This document shows, piece after piece, positions 10,805-18,672 of a stretch of DNA of 64,000 bases. The notes beneath the pieces were generated by a model. That model was not told where the DNA came from. It saw only the letters and a list, made by a program, of their open reading frames with translations, and ran no database searches. The position numbers were made by a program, and so were the translations under genes. Position 1 is the stretch's first letter; each line of letters begins with the position of its first letter. The stretch spans positions 124,001 through 188,000 of the forward strand of contig NZ_MSZZ01000025.1 of NCBI RefSeq assembly GCF_002093975.1, in the 5' to 3' direction. The DNA comes from Thermoactinospora rubra (GTDB lineage: Bacteria > Actinomycetota > Actinomycetes > Streptosporangiales > Streptosporangiaceae).

Positions 10805-12157
10805 ATGGCCGTGCCCACACAGCCCACACAGCCCACGCAGCCCACGCACCCCGCCCATCCCGCCAAGCCGCCCAGCCGCCGCCGGCGCATGGCGGCGGGA
10901 TCGGCGCGGGCGGCCGTCGGCGGGGTCGTCTGGTTCGACGACCGCCTCGGCCTGGGGCGCTGGCTGCGCCCCAACCTCCGCAAGCTCTTCCCCAGCCACT
11001 GGTCGTTCCTGCTGGGCGAGTTCGCGCTGTACTCCTTCGCCCTGCTGGTGCTCACCGGGACGTTCCTGACGTTCTGGTATCAGGCCACCCCGTCGCAGGC
11101 CTACGACTCGGTGGTGGAGATCAGCCTGGACGTGCGCGGCGGCCTGCTGATCCGGCAGATGCACCACTGGGCGGCGACGATCTTCGTGCTGTCGATCGTG
11201 GCGCACCTGTGCCGGGTGTTCTTCACCGGCGCCTTCCGCAGGCCGCGCGAGCTCACGTGGGTGATCGGCGTGATCCTGTTCGCCCTGGTGCTGTTCGAGT
11301 CGTTCCTCGGCTTCTCGCTGCCGGGCGACACGATGGGCTTCGCCGGGCTGCGTGAGGCCGACAGCCTGCTGCTGGCGATCCCGCTGGTCGGCACCTACCT
11401 GTCGATGTTCGTCTTCGGCGGCCCCTTCCCCGGCGATGCCATCCCGCGGCTGTTCGTGACCCACGTGCTGCTGATCCCCGGCATCCTCCTGGCGCTGGTG
11501 CCGCTGCACGCGCTGGTGCTCACCTGGCGGCAGAAGCACACCGAGAAGCGCCTGACGGGCGCCAGCGAGCGGCGGGTGACGGGCGGGCCGTTCTTCCCGT
11601 ACTTCGCGGCCAAGCAGGGCGTCACGTCGCTGGGCACGTTCGCGGTGATCACCGCGCTGGCCACGTTCGTCGTGGTCAACCCGGTGTGGGAGAACGGGGT
11701 GTACACGCCCGGCGCGAAGCCGCCCGGGCTCCAGCCGTTCTGGTACTACGGCGTGCTCGACGGCGCCCTGCGGCTCATGCCCGCCTGGCAGCTCGGCCCG
11801 CTGGACCTGGGCCTGCTGATCCCGATGCTGATGCTGGCGGTGTTCTTCGCGGTGCTGCTGGTCTACCCGTTCCTGGAGCGGCGGTTGACCGGCGACCGGG
11901 GCGTGCACCACCTGCTCGAACGGCCCGCCCACGCGCCCGTCCGCACCGCCCTGGGCGTGGCGGTCCTCACGTTCTTCACGGTCATCTGGGCCGCCACCTG
12001 GTTCTCGGCCCCGGGCCGTCAGCACGAGCCCCTGCTGCCCGTCTCGCCGGAGGCGGTGCCGGCGATCATGTACGGCCTGCGCGTCGCGGTCTTCGTGCTG
12101 CCGCCGATCGCCTACGCGATCACCCTGGCGGTGTGCCGCCGCCGCGCCGGAGGGTGA
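10805..12157 (+). CDS. Cytochrome b (bc-complex QcrB-type) encoded alone
   Basis: A 450-residue integral membrane protein with the cytochrome b/b6 fold, the quinol-oxidising haem subunit of bc complexes. Haem-ligand histidines are seen in two helices: RQMHHWAATIF with VAHLCR (about 116-134), and FVTHVLLIPG with LVPLHALVL (about 220-240). About nine hydrophobic helices follow a basic cytoplasmic N-terminus that starts with a low-complexity QPTQPTQPT run. A GGGAGG ribosome site is four bases before ATG. The Rieske (QcrA) and cytochrome c (QcrC) genes of the normal actinobacterial qcrCAB operon are absent, and the protein is shorter than typical QcrB (about 540). It may be an accessory or alternative cytochrome b. 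Confidence 0.85.
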   Translation: MAVPTQPTQPTQPTHPAHPAKPPSRRRRMAAGSARAAVGGVVWFDDRLGLGRWLRPNLRKLFPSHWSFLLGEFALYSFALLVLTGTFLTFWYQATPSQAYDSVVEISLDVRGGLLIRQMHHWAATIFVLSIVAHLCRVFFTGAFRRPRELTWVIGVILFALVLFESFLGFSLPGDTMGFAGLREADSLLLAIPLVGTYLSMFVFGGPFPGDAIPRLFVTHVLLIPGILLALVPLHALVLTWRQKHTEKRLTGASERRVTGGPFFPYFAAKQGVTSLGTFAVITALATFVVVNPVWENGVYTPGAKPPGLQPFWYYGVLDGALRLMPAWQLGPLDLGLLIPMLMLAVFFAVLLVYPFLERRLTGDRGVHHLLERPAHAPVRTALGVAVLTFFTVIWAATWFSAPGRQHEPLLPVSPEAVPAIMYGLRVAVFVLPPIAYAITLAVCRRRAGG

Positions 12158-12730
12158 CTAGGCGTCGGCCGTCACCCGGATGCTCCAGCCCTGGCGGCAG
12201 GTGTCACCGGTGAGCTTGTCGTCGCAGCCCAGCACCGCGAAGCTGTAGCGGCCCAGGGAGCCGCCGCGGTTGACGTTGCCCGGCGGGTGGACCACGAACC
12301 GCCCGCGGGTGCGTGGCTGGTTGCGGACGGTCCAGGTGACGTTGTGGGCCGGGTGGTCGCTGCGGACGGCGATCTTGAAGTAGTCGTAGTGGAACGGGTC
12401 GGTCGGCCCCCAGCGGAAGACCACGACCGGCTTGCCGCCGATCCGCGCCCCGTAGGCGGCGACGATCATCTTCGCCCCCTGGTCGGGTGACCAGGCGATC
12501 TGCCCGTTGGCGAAGTCCTGCCGCCGGCCGCTCCTGTTGGGCAGGCCGTACTCGTGGCTGGTGGGACAGCCGAAGAAGCCGTCCTCGCCGCCCATGGTGT
12601 GCCAGTAGTCGCCGATCAGGCCGTACGGCTTGATGTCGCAGGCGCCGGAGCCCGCGCTCGCGGGGGCGGCGGTCACGCCGCCGGTCAGGAGGGTCGCGGC
12701 CGCTCCTAAGATCATCGCTGTCTTCTTCAT
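12158..12730 (-). CDS. Secreted LGFP-repeat-like protein
   Basis: A 190-residue exported protein. Residues 1-27 form a Sec signal peptide (MKKTAMILGAAATLLTGGVT then an AxA site, APASA). The mature part contains an LGFP-type unit, GCPTSHEYGLPN followed by FANGQIAWSPDQGAKMI, a repeat found in actinobacterial wall-associated proteins. The C-terminal half (about 90-190) is Trp/Tyr-rich with four cysteines (two as CDDKLTGDTC near the end). No enzymatic motif is visible. The stop codon abuts that of cytochrome b (convergent, no gap). Role probably at the cell surface; unproven. Confidence 0.65.
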   Translation of the reverse strand: MKKTAMILGAAATLLTGGVTAAPASAGSGACDIKPYGLIGDYWHTMGGEDGFFGCPTSHEYGLPNRSGRRQDFANGQIAWSPDQGAKMIVAAYGARIGGKPVVVFRWGPTDPFHYDYFKIAVRSDHPAHNVTWTVRNQPRTRGRFVVHPPGNVNRGGSLGRYSFAVLGCDDKLTGDTCRQGWSIRVTADA

Positions 12731-12778
12731 GCCTCAACGGTGCCGGGGGCGGCGGCCCGCCGCATGAGTAGGGGATGC

Positions 12779-13960
12779 CTAAAAATCTCCCAGCGGGTTG
12801 CCGTCGGGCACGGGCGCGTCCGCCCCGTCGCGTGCGGGCAGCCACAGCACGAACGTGCTGCCCCGGCCGACCTCGGAGAAGACGCGGGCCGTGCCGCCGT
12901 GCGACTCGACGATCTGCCGCACGATGGCCAGCCCGAGTCCGGTGTGCCGGTCGCGGCGGCTGGTCTCGCCGCGCCAGAAGCGGTCGAAGATGCGCGGCTG
13001 GTCCTTGGCCGGGATGCCCGGCCCGGCGTCGCGGACGGCGACCCACAGCCAGCCGCCGCGCTGGCCGGCCACCACCTCCACCACGCCGCCTTCGGGCGAG
13101 AGCCGTACGGCGTTGGACAGCAGGTTGGCCACGGCGCGGCGCAGCGCGTCGTGGTCGCCGGACATGGCCAGGTCCGCGCCCAGCACGCGCTTGATCGTGA
13201 TCCCGCGCTCGGCGGCCAGCGCGGCGAACTCCTCCGAGGCCTCCTCGGCCACCCTGGCCAGATCCAGGTCGGCGTCGGCGAAGGCGTCCCCCTGGCGGCG
13301 GGCCGTGGCCAGCAGGTCCTCCACCAGGCGGGTCATGCGGGTGGTGGCGCGGTCGACGATCGCGACGGCGCGGGCCCGCTCCTCCTCCGTGGCCTCCGGC
13401 GAGGCCAGCACCGCGTCCACGTTGGCCCGGATGATGGCCAGCGGGCTGCGCAGCTCGTGGGAGGCGTCGTCGATGAGCTGCCGCTGCGCGCGGAAGGCCT
13501 CCTCCAGCCGGTCGAGCATGGTGTCGACGGTCTCGGCGAGGTCGCGCAGCTCGTCGCGCGGCCCGTCGAGGTTGATGCGGCGCGACAGATCGGTGGCCTG
13601 GATCTCGGCCGCCGTGCGGGTGATCGAGCGGACCGGGCGCAGCACCCGGCCCGCCAGCACCCAGCCGATGGCCAGGCTGGCCAGGAAGAGCCCGCCGAGC
13701 ATGAGGAAGGAGTACTGGCGCAGCGTGGACAGCGTCTCCACCCTGACGGCGTTCTCCAGCTCGCCCATCCGGACGACCTCCGCCTTGCCCAGGACCTGGT
13801 GGGTGCGCTCGTTGTAGATCTTGGCGAGCTCGGTGGAGACCGGCCGCTGGTCGGTGATGGCGGCCACGGCCAGGTAGACCCCGCCCAGGACGAGCGCGGC
13901 CAGCCCGAAGACCAGCGTGGAGTACAGCACCGTGAGCCGGAAGCGGATGGTGTGGATCAC
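12779..13960 (-). CDS. Sensor histidine kinase of a two-component system
   Basis: A 393-residue EnvZ/MprB-type kinase. GTG 13960 overlaps the regulator stop (GTGA), and the protein then begins directly with the first membrane helix (LTVLYSTLVFGLAALVLGGV). A short extracytoplasmic segment (about 35-75), a second helix (FLMLGGLFLASLAIGWVLA), a HAMP domain, the H-box DASHELRSPLAI (phosphorylated His about residue 165), an N-box (VANLLSNAVRLSP) and G-boxes (DAGPGIP, GLGLAIVRQI) follow in order. It is last in the operon led by MoxR, so the signal is plausibly linked to envelope stress handled by the upstream protease and VWA proteins. The stimulus is unknown. Confidence 0.9.
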   Translation of the reverse strand: MIHTIRFRLTVLYSTLVFGLAALVLGGVYLAVAAITDQRPVSTELAKIYNERTHQVLGKAEVVRMGELENAVRVETLSTLRQYSFLMLGGLFLASLAIGWVLAGRVLRPVRSITRTAAEIQATDLSRRINLDGPRDELRDLAETVDTMLDRLEEAFRAQRQLIDDASHELRSPLAIIRANVDAVLASPEATEEERARAVAIVDRATTRMTRLVEDLLATARRQGDAFADADLDLARVAEEASEEFAALAAERGITIKRVLGADLAMSGDHDALRRAVANLLSNAVRLSPEGGVVEVVAGQRGGWLWVAVRDAGPGIPAKDQPRIFDRFWRGETSRRDRHTGLGLAIVRQIVESHGGTARVFSEVGRGSTFVLWLPARDGADAPVPDGNPLGDF

Positions 13961-14622
13961 GGGGCCTCCCTGAGCCGGTACCCGCGGCTGATCACCGTCT
14001 CGATCAGCCCCTCGACCTGGAGCTTGCGCCGCAGGTTGCCCACGGTGACGCGGACGGTGTTGGTGAAGGGGTCGGCGTGCTCGTCCCACACGTGCTCGAG
14101 CAGCTCCTCGGTGGACACGACGTGCCCCGGCCGGGTCATGAGGTAGTGCAGCACGCCGTACTCCTTGGGGGTGAGCGCCAGCGCCCGCCCGCCCAGCGTG
14201 ACCTCCATCCGGGCCGTGTCGAGCCGCAGCTCGCCCACCTCCAGCACGGAGGTCCCGGCGCCGGTGTCCCTGCGCAGCAGGGCGCGGACGCGGGCCAGCA
14301 GCTCGGGGAAGGCGAACGGTTTGACCAGGTAGTCGTCCGCGCCCTCGTCCAGGCCCCTGACCCGGTCGTCCAGCCGGTCGCGGGCGGTCACCATGATGAT
14401 CCGCACGCCGTTGCCCGCGGCCCTGACCATCCGGCACAGCTGGAAGCCGTCGCCGCCGGGCAGGTTCAGGTCCAGCAGCACCAGGTCGTAGGTGTTGACC
14501 TGGAGCTTCTCCTCGGCGCTGGGGGCGTCGTAGGCGACGTCCACCGCGTACCCCGCCCGGACCAGGCCGACGCGCAGCGCGTCGACCAGGTCCTCCTCGT
14601 CCTCGACCACCAACAGGCGCAT
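13957..14622 (-). CDS. OmpR-family response regulator
   Basis: A 221-residue regulator with a receiver domain (acidic pair EDEED at the start, phosphoacceptor Asp in VLLDLNLPGGDG about residue 51, conserved Lys in DYLVKPFAFPEL about 102) and a winged-helix DNA-binding domain (GGRALALTPKEYGVLHYL through TVRVTVGNLRRKL). It pairs with the overlapping kinase gene downstream. Only four bases separate its ATG from the stop of the protease gene upstream, so it belongs to the same transcript as the MoxR-VWA-protease genes. Its DNA target is not evident. Confidence 0.93.
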   Translation of the reverse strand: MRLLVVEDEEDLVDALRVGLVRAGYAVDVAYDAPSAEEKLQVNTYDLVLLDLNLPGGDGFQLCRMVRAAGNGVRIIMVTARDRLDDRVRGLDEGADDYLVKPFAFPELLARVRALLRRDTGAGTSVLEVGELRLDTARMEVTLGGRALALTPKEYGVLHYLMTRPGHVVSTEELLEHVWDEHADPFTNTVRVTVGNLRRKLQVEGLIETVISRGYRLREAP

Positions 14623-14626
14623 GGCA

Positions 14627-15472
14627 CTAGTCTCTGATGATTCGTTCCGCTATGGGGGCGGCGCGGTCGATGGGAATCGCGAAGCCGATCCCGATGTTGC
14701 CGCCGCCCCTGCCGGTGGCGATCGCGGTGTTCACGCCGACGACCTCGCCGCGGGCGTTGACCAGCGGGCCGCCGGAGTTGCCCGGGTTGATGGAGGCGTC
14801 GGTCTGGACGGCGGTGCGCCGGGCGCCGCCCAGCCGTACCTCCCGGTCCAGGGCGCTGACGATGCCGGCGGTGACCGTGCCCGACAGGCCCAGCGGCGAG
14901 CCGATGGCCAGCACCTGGTCGCCCACCCGCAGGTCGGCCGACCGGCCCAGCACGGCCGGGGTCAGCCCGCCGGCGTCGTCGAGCTCGAGGACCGCGAGGT
15001 CCTCCCCGACGTCCCGGCCGAGCACCGAGGCCGAGCGGCGGCTGCCGTCGTCGAGCACCACGGTCACGCGGGTGGAGCCTGCCACGACGTGGGCGTTGGT
15101 GAGCACGTGGCCCCGGCCGTCCACGACGAACCCCGAGCCGCCGCCCCGGTCGCCGAGGACCGACACCACGCTCGGCAGCACCCGCGCGGCCGTCGCGCTG
15201 AGGCCCTGCAGGGTTCCGGAGGGCGCGGGGGCCGCTCGCGGCAGGCCGGTGGCCGCGGGGACCGGCTCCTGCCTGACCAGCGTGGCCCCCGCGACCCCGG
15301 CCAGCCCTCCGGTGAGCGCGGCCACCAGCGTGGCGCTCACCAGCAGGCCGGCCGACCGCGTCCGCCGCGCGCCCGGCGGATGCGGAGACTGCGGCGGTAC
15401 GGCGGGCGGCGGGACGACCTGGAGCCGCGGCTGCACGAAGTCCGGCCCCCTGGGGGCGCCCAGGCCCCTCAT
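14627..15472 (-). CDS. Membrane-anchored HtrA-like serine protease lacking a PDZ domain
   Basis: A 281-residue trypsin-fold protease. ATG 15472 overlaps the VWA stop (ATGA), so the longer open frame upstream is not used. A proline-rich cytoplasmic N-terminus (1-40) and one membrane helix (SAGLLVSATLVAALTGG, about 45-65) place the protease domain outside. The catalytic triad is visible: His in LTNAHVV, Asp in DLAVLELD and Ser in NPGNSGGP. It ends soon after the fold (IGFAIPIDR), so the PDZ domain of HtrA/DegP is missing. It probably degrades or processes extracytoplasmic proteins under envelope stress, in company with the VWA protein and the two-component system of the same operon. Confidence 0.9.
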   Translation of the reverse strand: MRGLGAPRGPDFVQPRLQVVPPPAVPPQSPHPPGARRTRSAGLLVSATLVAALTGGLAGVAGATLVRQEPVPAATGLPRAAPAPSGTLQGLSATAARVLPSVVSVLGDRGGGSGFVVDGRGHVLTNAHVVAGSTRVTVVLDDGSRRSASVLGRDVGEDLAVLELDDAGGLTPAVLGRSADLRVGDQVLAIGSPLGLSGTVTAGIVSALDREVRLGGARRTAVQTDASINPGNSGGPLVNARGEVVGVNTAIATGRGGGNIGIGFAIPIDRAAPIAERIIRD

Positions 15473-16410
15473 GGCAGCCTCGCGAACCACAGCATCGAGG
15501 CCGCCGCGGCGATCGCCGCCATGATCAGCCCGGCGGCCACGAACCACATCCAGATCTCCTGCCGCTCGGTCCGGTAGCCGACCGAGCTGCCGATGTCGTC
15601 ATAGACGGCCTGCAGCTCGTCCCCGCTGGCCGCCTCGTAGAAGCCCCCGCCCGCGGTCTGGGCCAGCGACTCCAGCGCCGGGCCGTCGACCGGGACCGGG
15701 ATCTCCTGGCCGCGCATCGTGATGGTGCCCTCGGGCGTGCCGTACGCGATGGTGGTGACCGGCACGCCGCGCGCGGCCGCCTCCTGCGCCGCCTCCTGGG
15801 GTGTCCTGCCGGTGGTGTTGGAGCCGTCGGACAGCAGCACGATGTGCGCGGGCACCGGCTCGTCCTGGGTGTCCAGCGCCCGGATGGCATCCAGGGACTG
15901 GAAGACCGCCTCGCCGATCGCGGTTCCCGAGGCCGTGGTGAGCCGGTCGAGCGCGTTCAGCACGGCCTGGCGGTCCAGGGTCGGCGGCACGGCTACCGAC
16001 GCCTGCCCCGAGAACGCCACCAGGCCCAGGTTGAAGCGCTCGGGCAGCCCTTGGACGAACTGCCGGGCGGCCTGCCGCGCCACGGTGAAGCGGTCCGGCG
16101 CCACGTCGGTCGCCTCCATCGAGGCGGACACGTCGAACGCCACCATGATCGTGGCGCGTTCCCTGGGCACCTGGACCTCGGCGGTGGGCCGGGCGAAGCC
16201 GATGACCATGAGGACGAACATCGCCAGCAGCGCGGCGGCGGGGACGTGCCGGCGCCAGCCGGGCCGTTTGGGCGCGACCTTGTCCAGGAGGTCGAGGTTG
16301 GTGAAGCGCACCGCGTAGGCGCTTTTGCGCATCGCCATCACCACGTAGGTGACGGCGAGGAGGGCGACCGGGACGAGCAGGAGCAGCCAGACCGGCGAGA
16401 GCAGCGTCAT
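15469..16410 (-). CDS. VWA-domain membrane protein (BatA-like)
   Basis: A 313-residue protein with an N-terminal double membrane helix (VWLLLLVPVALLAVTYVVMA and a second at about 55-75), a von Willebrand factor A domain whose metal-ion-dependent adhesion site reads DVSASMEATD (about 90), a later Thr in TTASGTAIGEA and Asp in LLSDGSNTTGR, and a C-terminal helix (MWFVAAGLIMAAIAAAASM). This is the family found next to MoxR and DUF58 genes, thought to work as a metal-dependent chaperone-like assembly. Start and stop overlap its neighbours by four bases each, so translation is coupled. Confidence 0.9.
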   Translation of the reverse strand: MTLLSPVWLLLLVPVALLAVTYVVMAMRKSAYAVRFTNLDLLDKVAPKRPGWRRHVPAAALLAMFVLMVIGFARPTAEVQVPRERATIMVAFDVSASMEATDVAPDRFTVARQAARQFVQGLPERFNLGLVAFSGQASVAVPPTLDRQAVLNALDRLTTASGTAIGEAVFQSLDAIRALDTQDEPVPAHIVLLSDGSNTTGRTPQEAAQEAAARGVPVTTIAYGTPEGTITMRGQEIPVPVDGPALESLAQTAGGGFYEAASGDELQAVYDDIGSSVGYRTERQEIWMWFVAAGLIMAAIAAAASMLWFARLP

Positions 16411-17378
16411 GCCACGTCGCCTCCCTCCGGCCCCCGGCGTGGATCATGGGCGGGCCTGGCGGCCGGCGCGGTGGCCAGCCGGGCCAGGCGGCGCTGCCGC
16501 AGCACGTGCTGGACCAGGTCGCGCACCCAGTCCCCGTCGGTGCGCAGGCGCAGGTGGGTCGCCCCGGCCCGGCGCAGCGCGGCCTCGATGGCCTGCCGCT
16601 GCCCGGCCGCCGCCTCGGCGTAGCGGCGCCGCAGCCGGGCGCTGGCGGTGGCCACCTCGCGCCGGCGGCCCGTCTCCGGGTCGACCAGCGTGAGCAGCCC
16701 CACGTCCGGCAGCTCCAGCTCGCGCGGGTCCAGGACCTCCACCGCGAGCACCTGCTGCCGCACCGCCAGGCGGCGGATCGCCTGCTCCCAGGTCTGCGGC
16801 GGGTCCAGGAAGTCGGAGACCACCACGACCAGCCCCCGCCGCACCAGCGTGCGCGTCAGCCGCTCCACCGCCCCGCCGAGCGACGGGACGGCGGCGCCAG
16901 GCGAGGAGCGCGGCAGCGCGAAGACCCTCTGCAGCAGCGCCATGAGGTGCGCCCGGCCGGTCCTGGCCGGGACGACGGCCACCTCCCCGGCCGCACCGCC
17001 GAGCAGGTGGGCGCCGATGCGGTTGCCGGTCCGCCGCGTCAGGAACCCGATCGACGCCACCGCGGCCAGCGCCAGGTCGCGCTTTTCCATCCTGGCCGTG
17101 CCGAAGTCCATGCTGCCCGTGGCGTCGAGCAGCACCCACACCTCCAGCTCGCGGTCCGCGACGAGGTCCCTGACGTGCGGCTCGGCCGTACGGGCCGTGA
17201 CGTTCCAGTCCATGCGCCGCACGTCGTCGCCCGGCTGGTACGGCCTGGCCTCGGCCACCTCGCCGCCGGGGCCGGGCAGCAGCCCCTGGTACTCGCCCTG
17301 GAGCAGGCCGTCGAGGCGGCGGGTGACCACCAGCTCCAGCCTCCGCAGGGCCGGCTCGGCCGCCAGATACGGCGTCAT
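16407..17378 (-). CDS. DUF58 domain protein
   Basis: A 323-residue protein with the DUF58 signature near the middle (RPYQPGDDVRRMDWNVTART) followed by a VWA-like half (VWVLLDATGSMDFGTARMEKR, with the metal-site DATGS). DUF58 proteins accompany MoxR ATPases and VWA proteins in many bacteria and are thought to be part of the same assembly. No membrane helix is obvious, so it is probably cytoplasmic or peripheral. The genes before and after overlap it by four bases. Confidence 0.9.
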   Translation of the reverse strand: MTPYLAAEPALRRLELVVTRRLDGLLQGEYQGLLPGPGGEVAEARPYQPGDDVRRMDWNVTARTAEPHVRDLVADRELEVWVLLDATGSMDFGTARMEKRDLALAAVASIGFLTRRTGNRIGAHLLGGAAGEVAVVPARTGRAHLMALLQRVFALPRSSPGAAVPSLGGAVERLTRTLVRRGLVVVVSDFLDPPQTWEQAIRRLAVRQQVLAVEVLDPRELELPDVGLLTLVDPETGRRREVATASARLRRRYAEAAAGQRQAIEAALRRAGATHLRLRTDGDWVRDLVQHVLRQRRLARLATAPAARPAHDPRRGPEGGDVA

Positions 17379-18358
17379 GCCGCCTCCCCCTGCTGCTGGG
17401 GCGCGATCACCGGCAGCGGCACGGCCGCCACCACGCGGTCCACGACCTCCCGCGCCTGGACCCCGTCGGCCAGGGCGTCGAAGGTCAGCACCAGCCGGTG
17501 CGCCATGACGTCGTGCGCCAGGTCCCTGACGTCCTCGGGCAGCACGTACTCCCGTCCGCGCATCAGCGCCAGCGCCCGCGCCGAGGCCAGCAGGCCCAGC
17601 GTGGCGCGGGGCGAGGCGCCGAAGGACAGCAGCCGCCGCAGGTCCGGCAGGCCGTACCTGTCCGGGTCGCGGGTGGCGTAGACGAGGCGGACGGCGTACT
17701 CGGCCACGGCGTGATGCACGAAGACCTGGTCGGCGCGCCGCTGCAGGGCCACCACCTGGGCCGGGTCGAGGACGGGCTGGGCCCGCGGCGGGTCCACGCT
17801 CATCCGGTAGACGATCGCCAGCTCCTCCGACTCGCTGGGATAGCCCACGTCGACCTTCAGCAGGAAGCGGTCGCGCTGCGCCTCCGGCAGGTGGTAGACG
17901 CCCTCGGACTCGATCGGGTTCTGGGTGGCCAGCACCAGGAACGGCGAGGGCACGTCGTGCGTGACGCCGCCGATGCTGACGTGGCGCTCGGCCATGATCT
18001 CCAGGAGCGCCGACTGCACCTTCGCGGGCGCCCGGTTGATCTCGTCGGCCAGGACCAGGTTGGCCATCACCGGGCCGAGCTCGATGTCGAAGCTCTCGGT
18101 GGAGGGCCGGTAGATCCTGGTGCCGACGATGTCGGCGGGCACCAGGTCGGGCGTGAACTGGATGCGGTTGAACGAGCCGCCGATCACCCTGGCGACCGAC
18201 TCGGCCGCCAGGGTCTTGGCGATGCCGGGCACGCCCTCCAGCAGGCAGTGCCCGCGGGCCAGGACCGCCACGAGCAGGCGCTCGACCATGTGGTCCTGGC
18301 CCACGATGACCCGCTTGACCTCGAACAGCGCCCGCTCGAGCAGCTGGGTCTCGGTCAT
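17375..18358 (-). CDS. MoxR-family AAA+ ATPase
   Basis: A 327-residue ATPase. ATG 18358 (MTETQLLERALFEVKRVIVG) overlaps the stop of the small peptide upstream; the longer open frame upstream is that peptide's region read out of frame. Walker A is EGVPGIAKT (about 43), Walker B LVLADEINRAP (about 105), sensor 1 LVLATQNPIE (about 148), and the C-terminal lid follows. MoxR proteins act as chaperones or activators with VWA partners, here encoded by the next two genes. Confidence 0.92.
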   Translation of the reverse strand: MTETQLLERALFEVKRVIVGQDHMVERLLVAVLARGHCLLEGVPGIAKTLAAESVARVIGGSFNRIQFTPDLVPADIVGTRIYRPSTESFDIELGPVMANLVLADEINRAPAKVQSALLEIMAERHVSIGGVTHDVPSPFLVLATQNPIESEGVYHLPEAQRDRFLLKVDVGYPSESEELAIVYRMSVDPPRAQPVLDPAQVVALQRRADQVFVHHAVAEYAVRLVYATRDPDRYGLPDLRRLLSFGASPRATLGLLASARALALMRGREYVLPEDVRDLAHDVMAHRLVLTFDALADGVQAREVVDRVVAAVPLPVIAPQQQGEAA

Positions 18359-18510
18359 GGCCGCACCGCCTCGCCCGGGCAGTCGTCGACGACGATCCTG
18401 AGCTCGTACGGCGCCGCGTCGGGGTCGGCCAGGGCGGCGCTGCCCGACAAGACGAGCGCGGCCCCGGCGACAGCGGCCGTGGTCGCGATGACTCTCCAGG
18501 TGCGTCCCAT
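18355..18510 (-). CDS. Small exported peptide (51 residues) leading the MoxR operon
   Basis: A short gene with strong translational evidence: an AGGAAAGGG ribosome site five bases before ATG 18510 and a stop that overlaps the MoxR start (ATGA). The product begins MGRTWRVIATTAAVAGAALV, a basic-hydrophobic signal peptide that continues to an SAALA-D cleavage site at about 29/30. The mature peptide would be only about 22 residues (DPDAAPYELRIVVDDCPGEA plus VRP) with one cysteine. I know no family for it. It is the first gene of the MoxR-DUF58-VWA-protease-regulator-kinase operon. Confidence 0.7.
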   Translation of the reverse strand: MGRTWRVIATTAAVAGAALVLSGSAALADPDAAPYELRIVVDDCPGEAVRP

Positions 18511-18660
18511 GGAATCCCTTTCCTCGGTTTCCCTGGAATGTCATCAAGTCGTTGCGAAAACGGGCGTAACGCGAGACTTTATGTGATTTTTCGGTGTTTC
18601 ACGGCCTGCCCACGCCGCGCCTGGAACAGGTCCTTTACCTGGGCTTTCGCCCCGGCCGTC

Positions 18661-18666
18661 TATGGT
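18661..18666 (+). promoter_or_regulatory. -10 element TATGGT for leaderless start
   Basis: TATGGT fits the TANNNT actinobacterial -10 and lies exactly six bases before ATG 18673, with no ribosome site, so transcription and translation probably start together. No good -35 is visible. Confidence 0.45.
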
Positions 18667-18672
18667 CTGGAC

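Noticed and set aside
13961..14437. N-terminal 159 codons of the open frame containing the sensor kinase
   Set aside because: They are the response-regulator gene read out of frame; the GTG overlapping the regulator stop is the better start.
18359..18547. N-terminal extension of MoxR
   Set aside because: It is the region of the small secreted peptide in another frame, and ATG 18358 is coupled to that peptide's stop.
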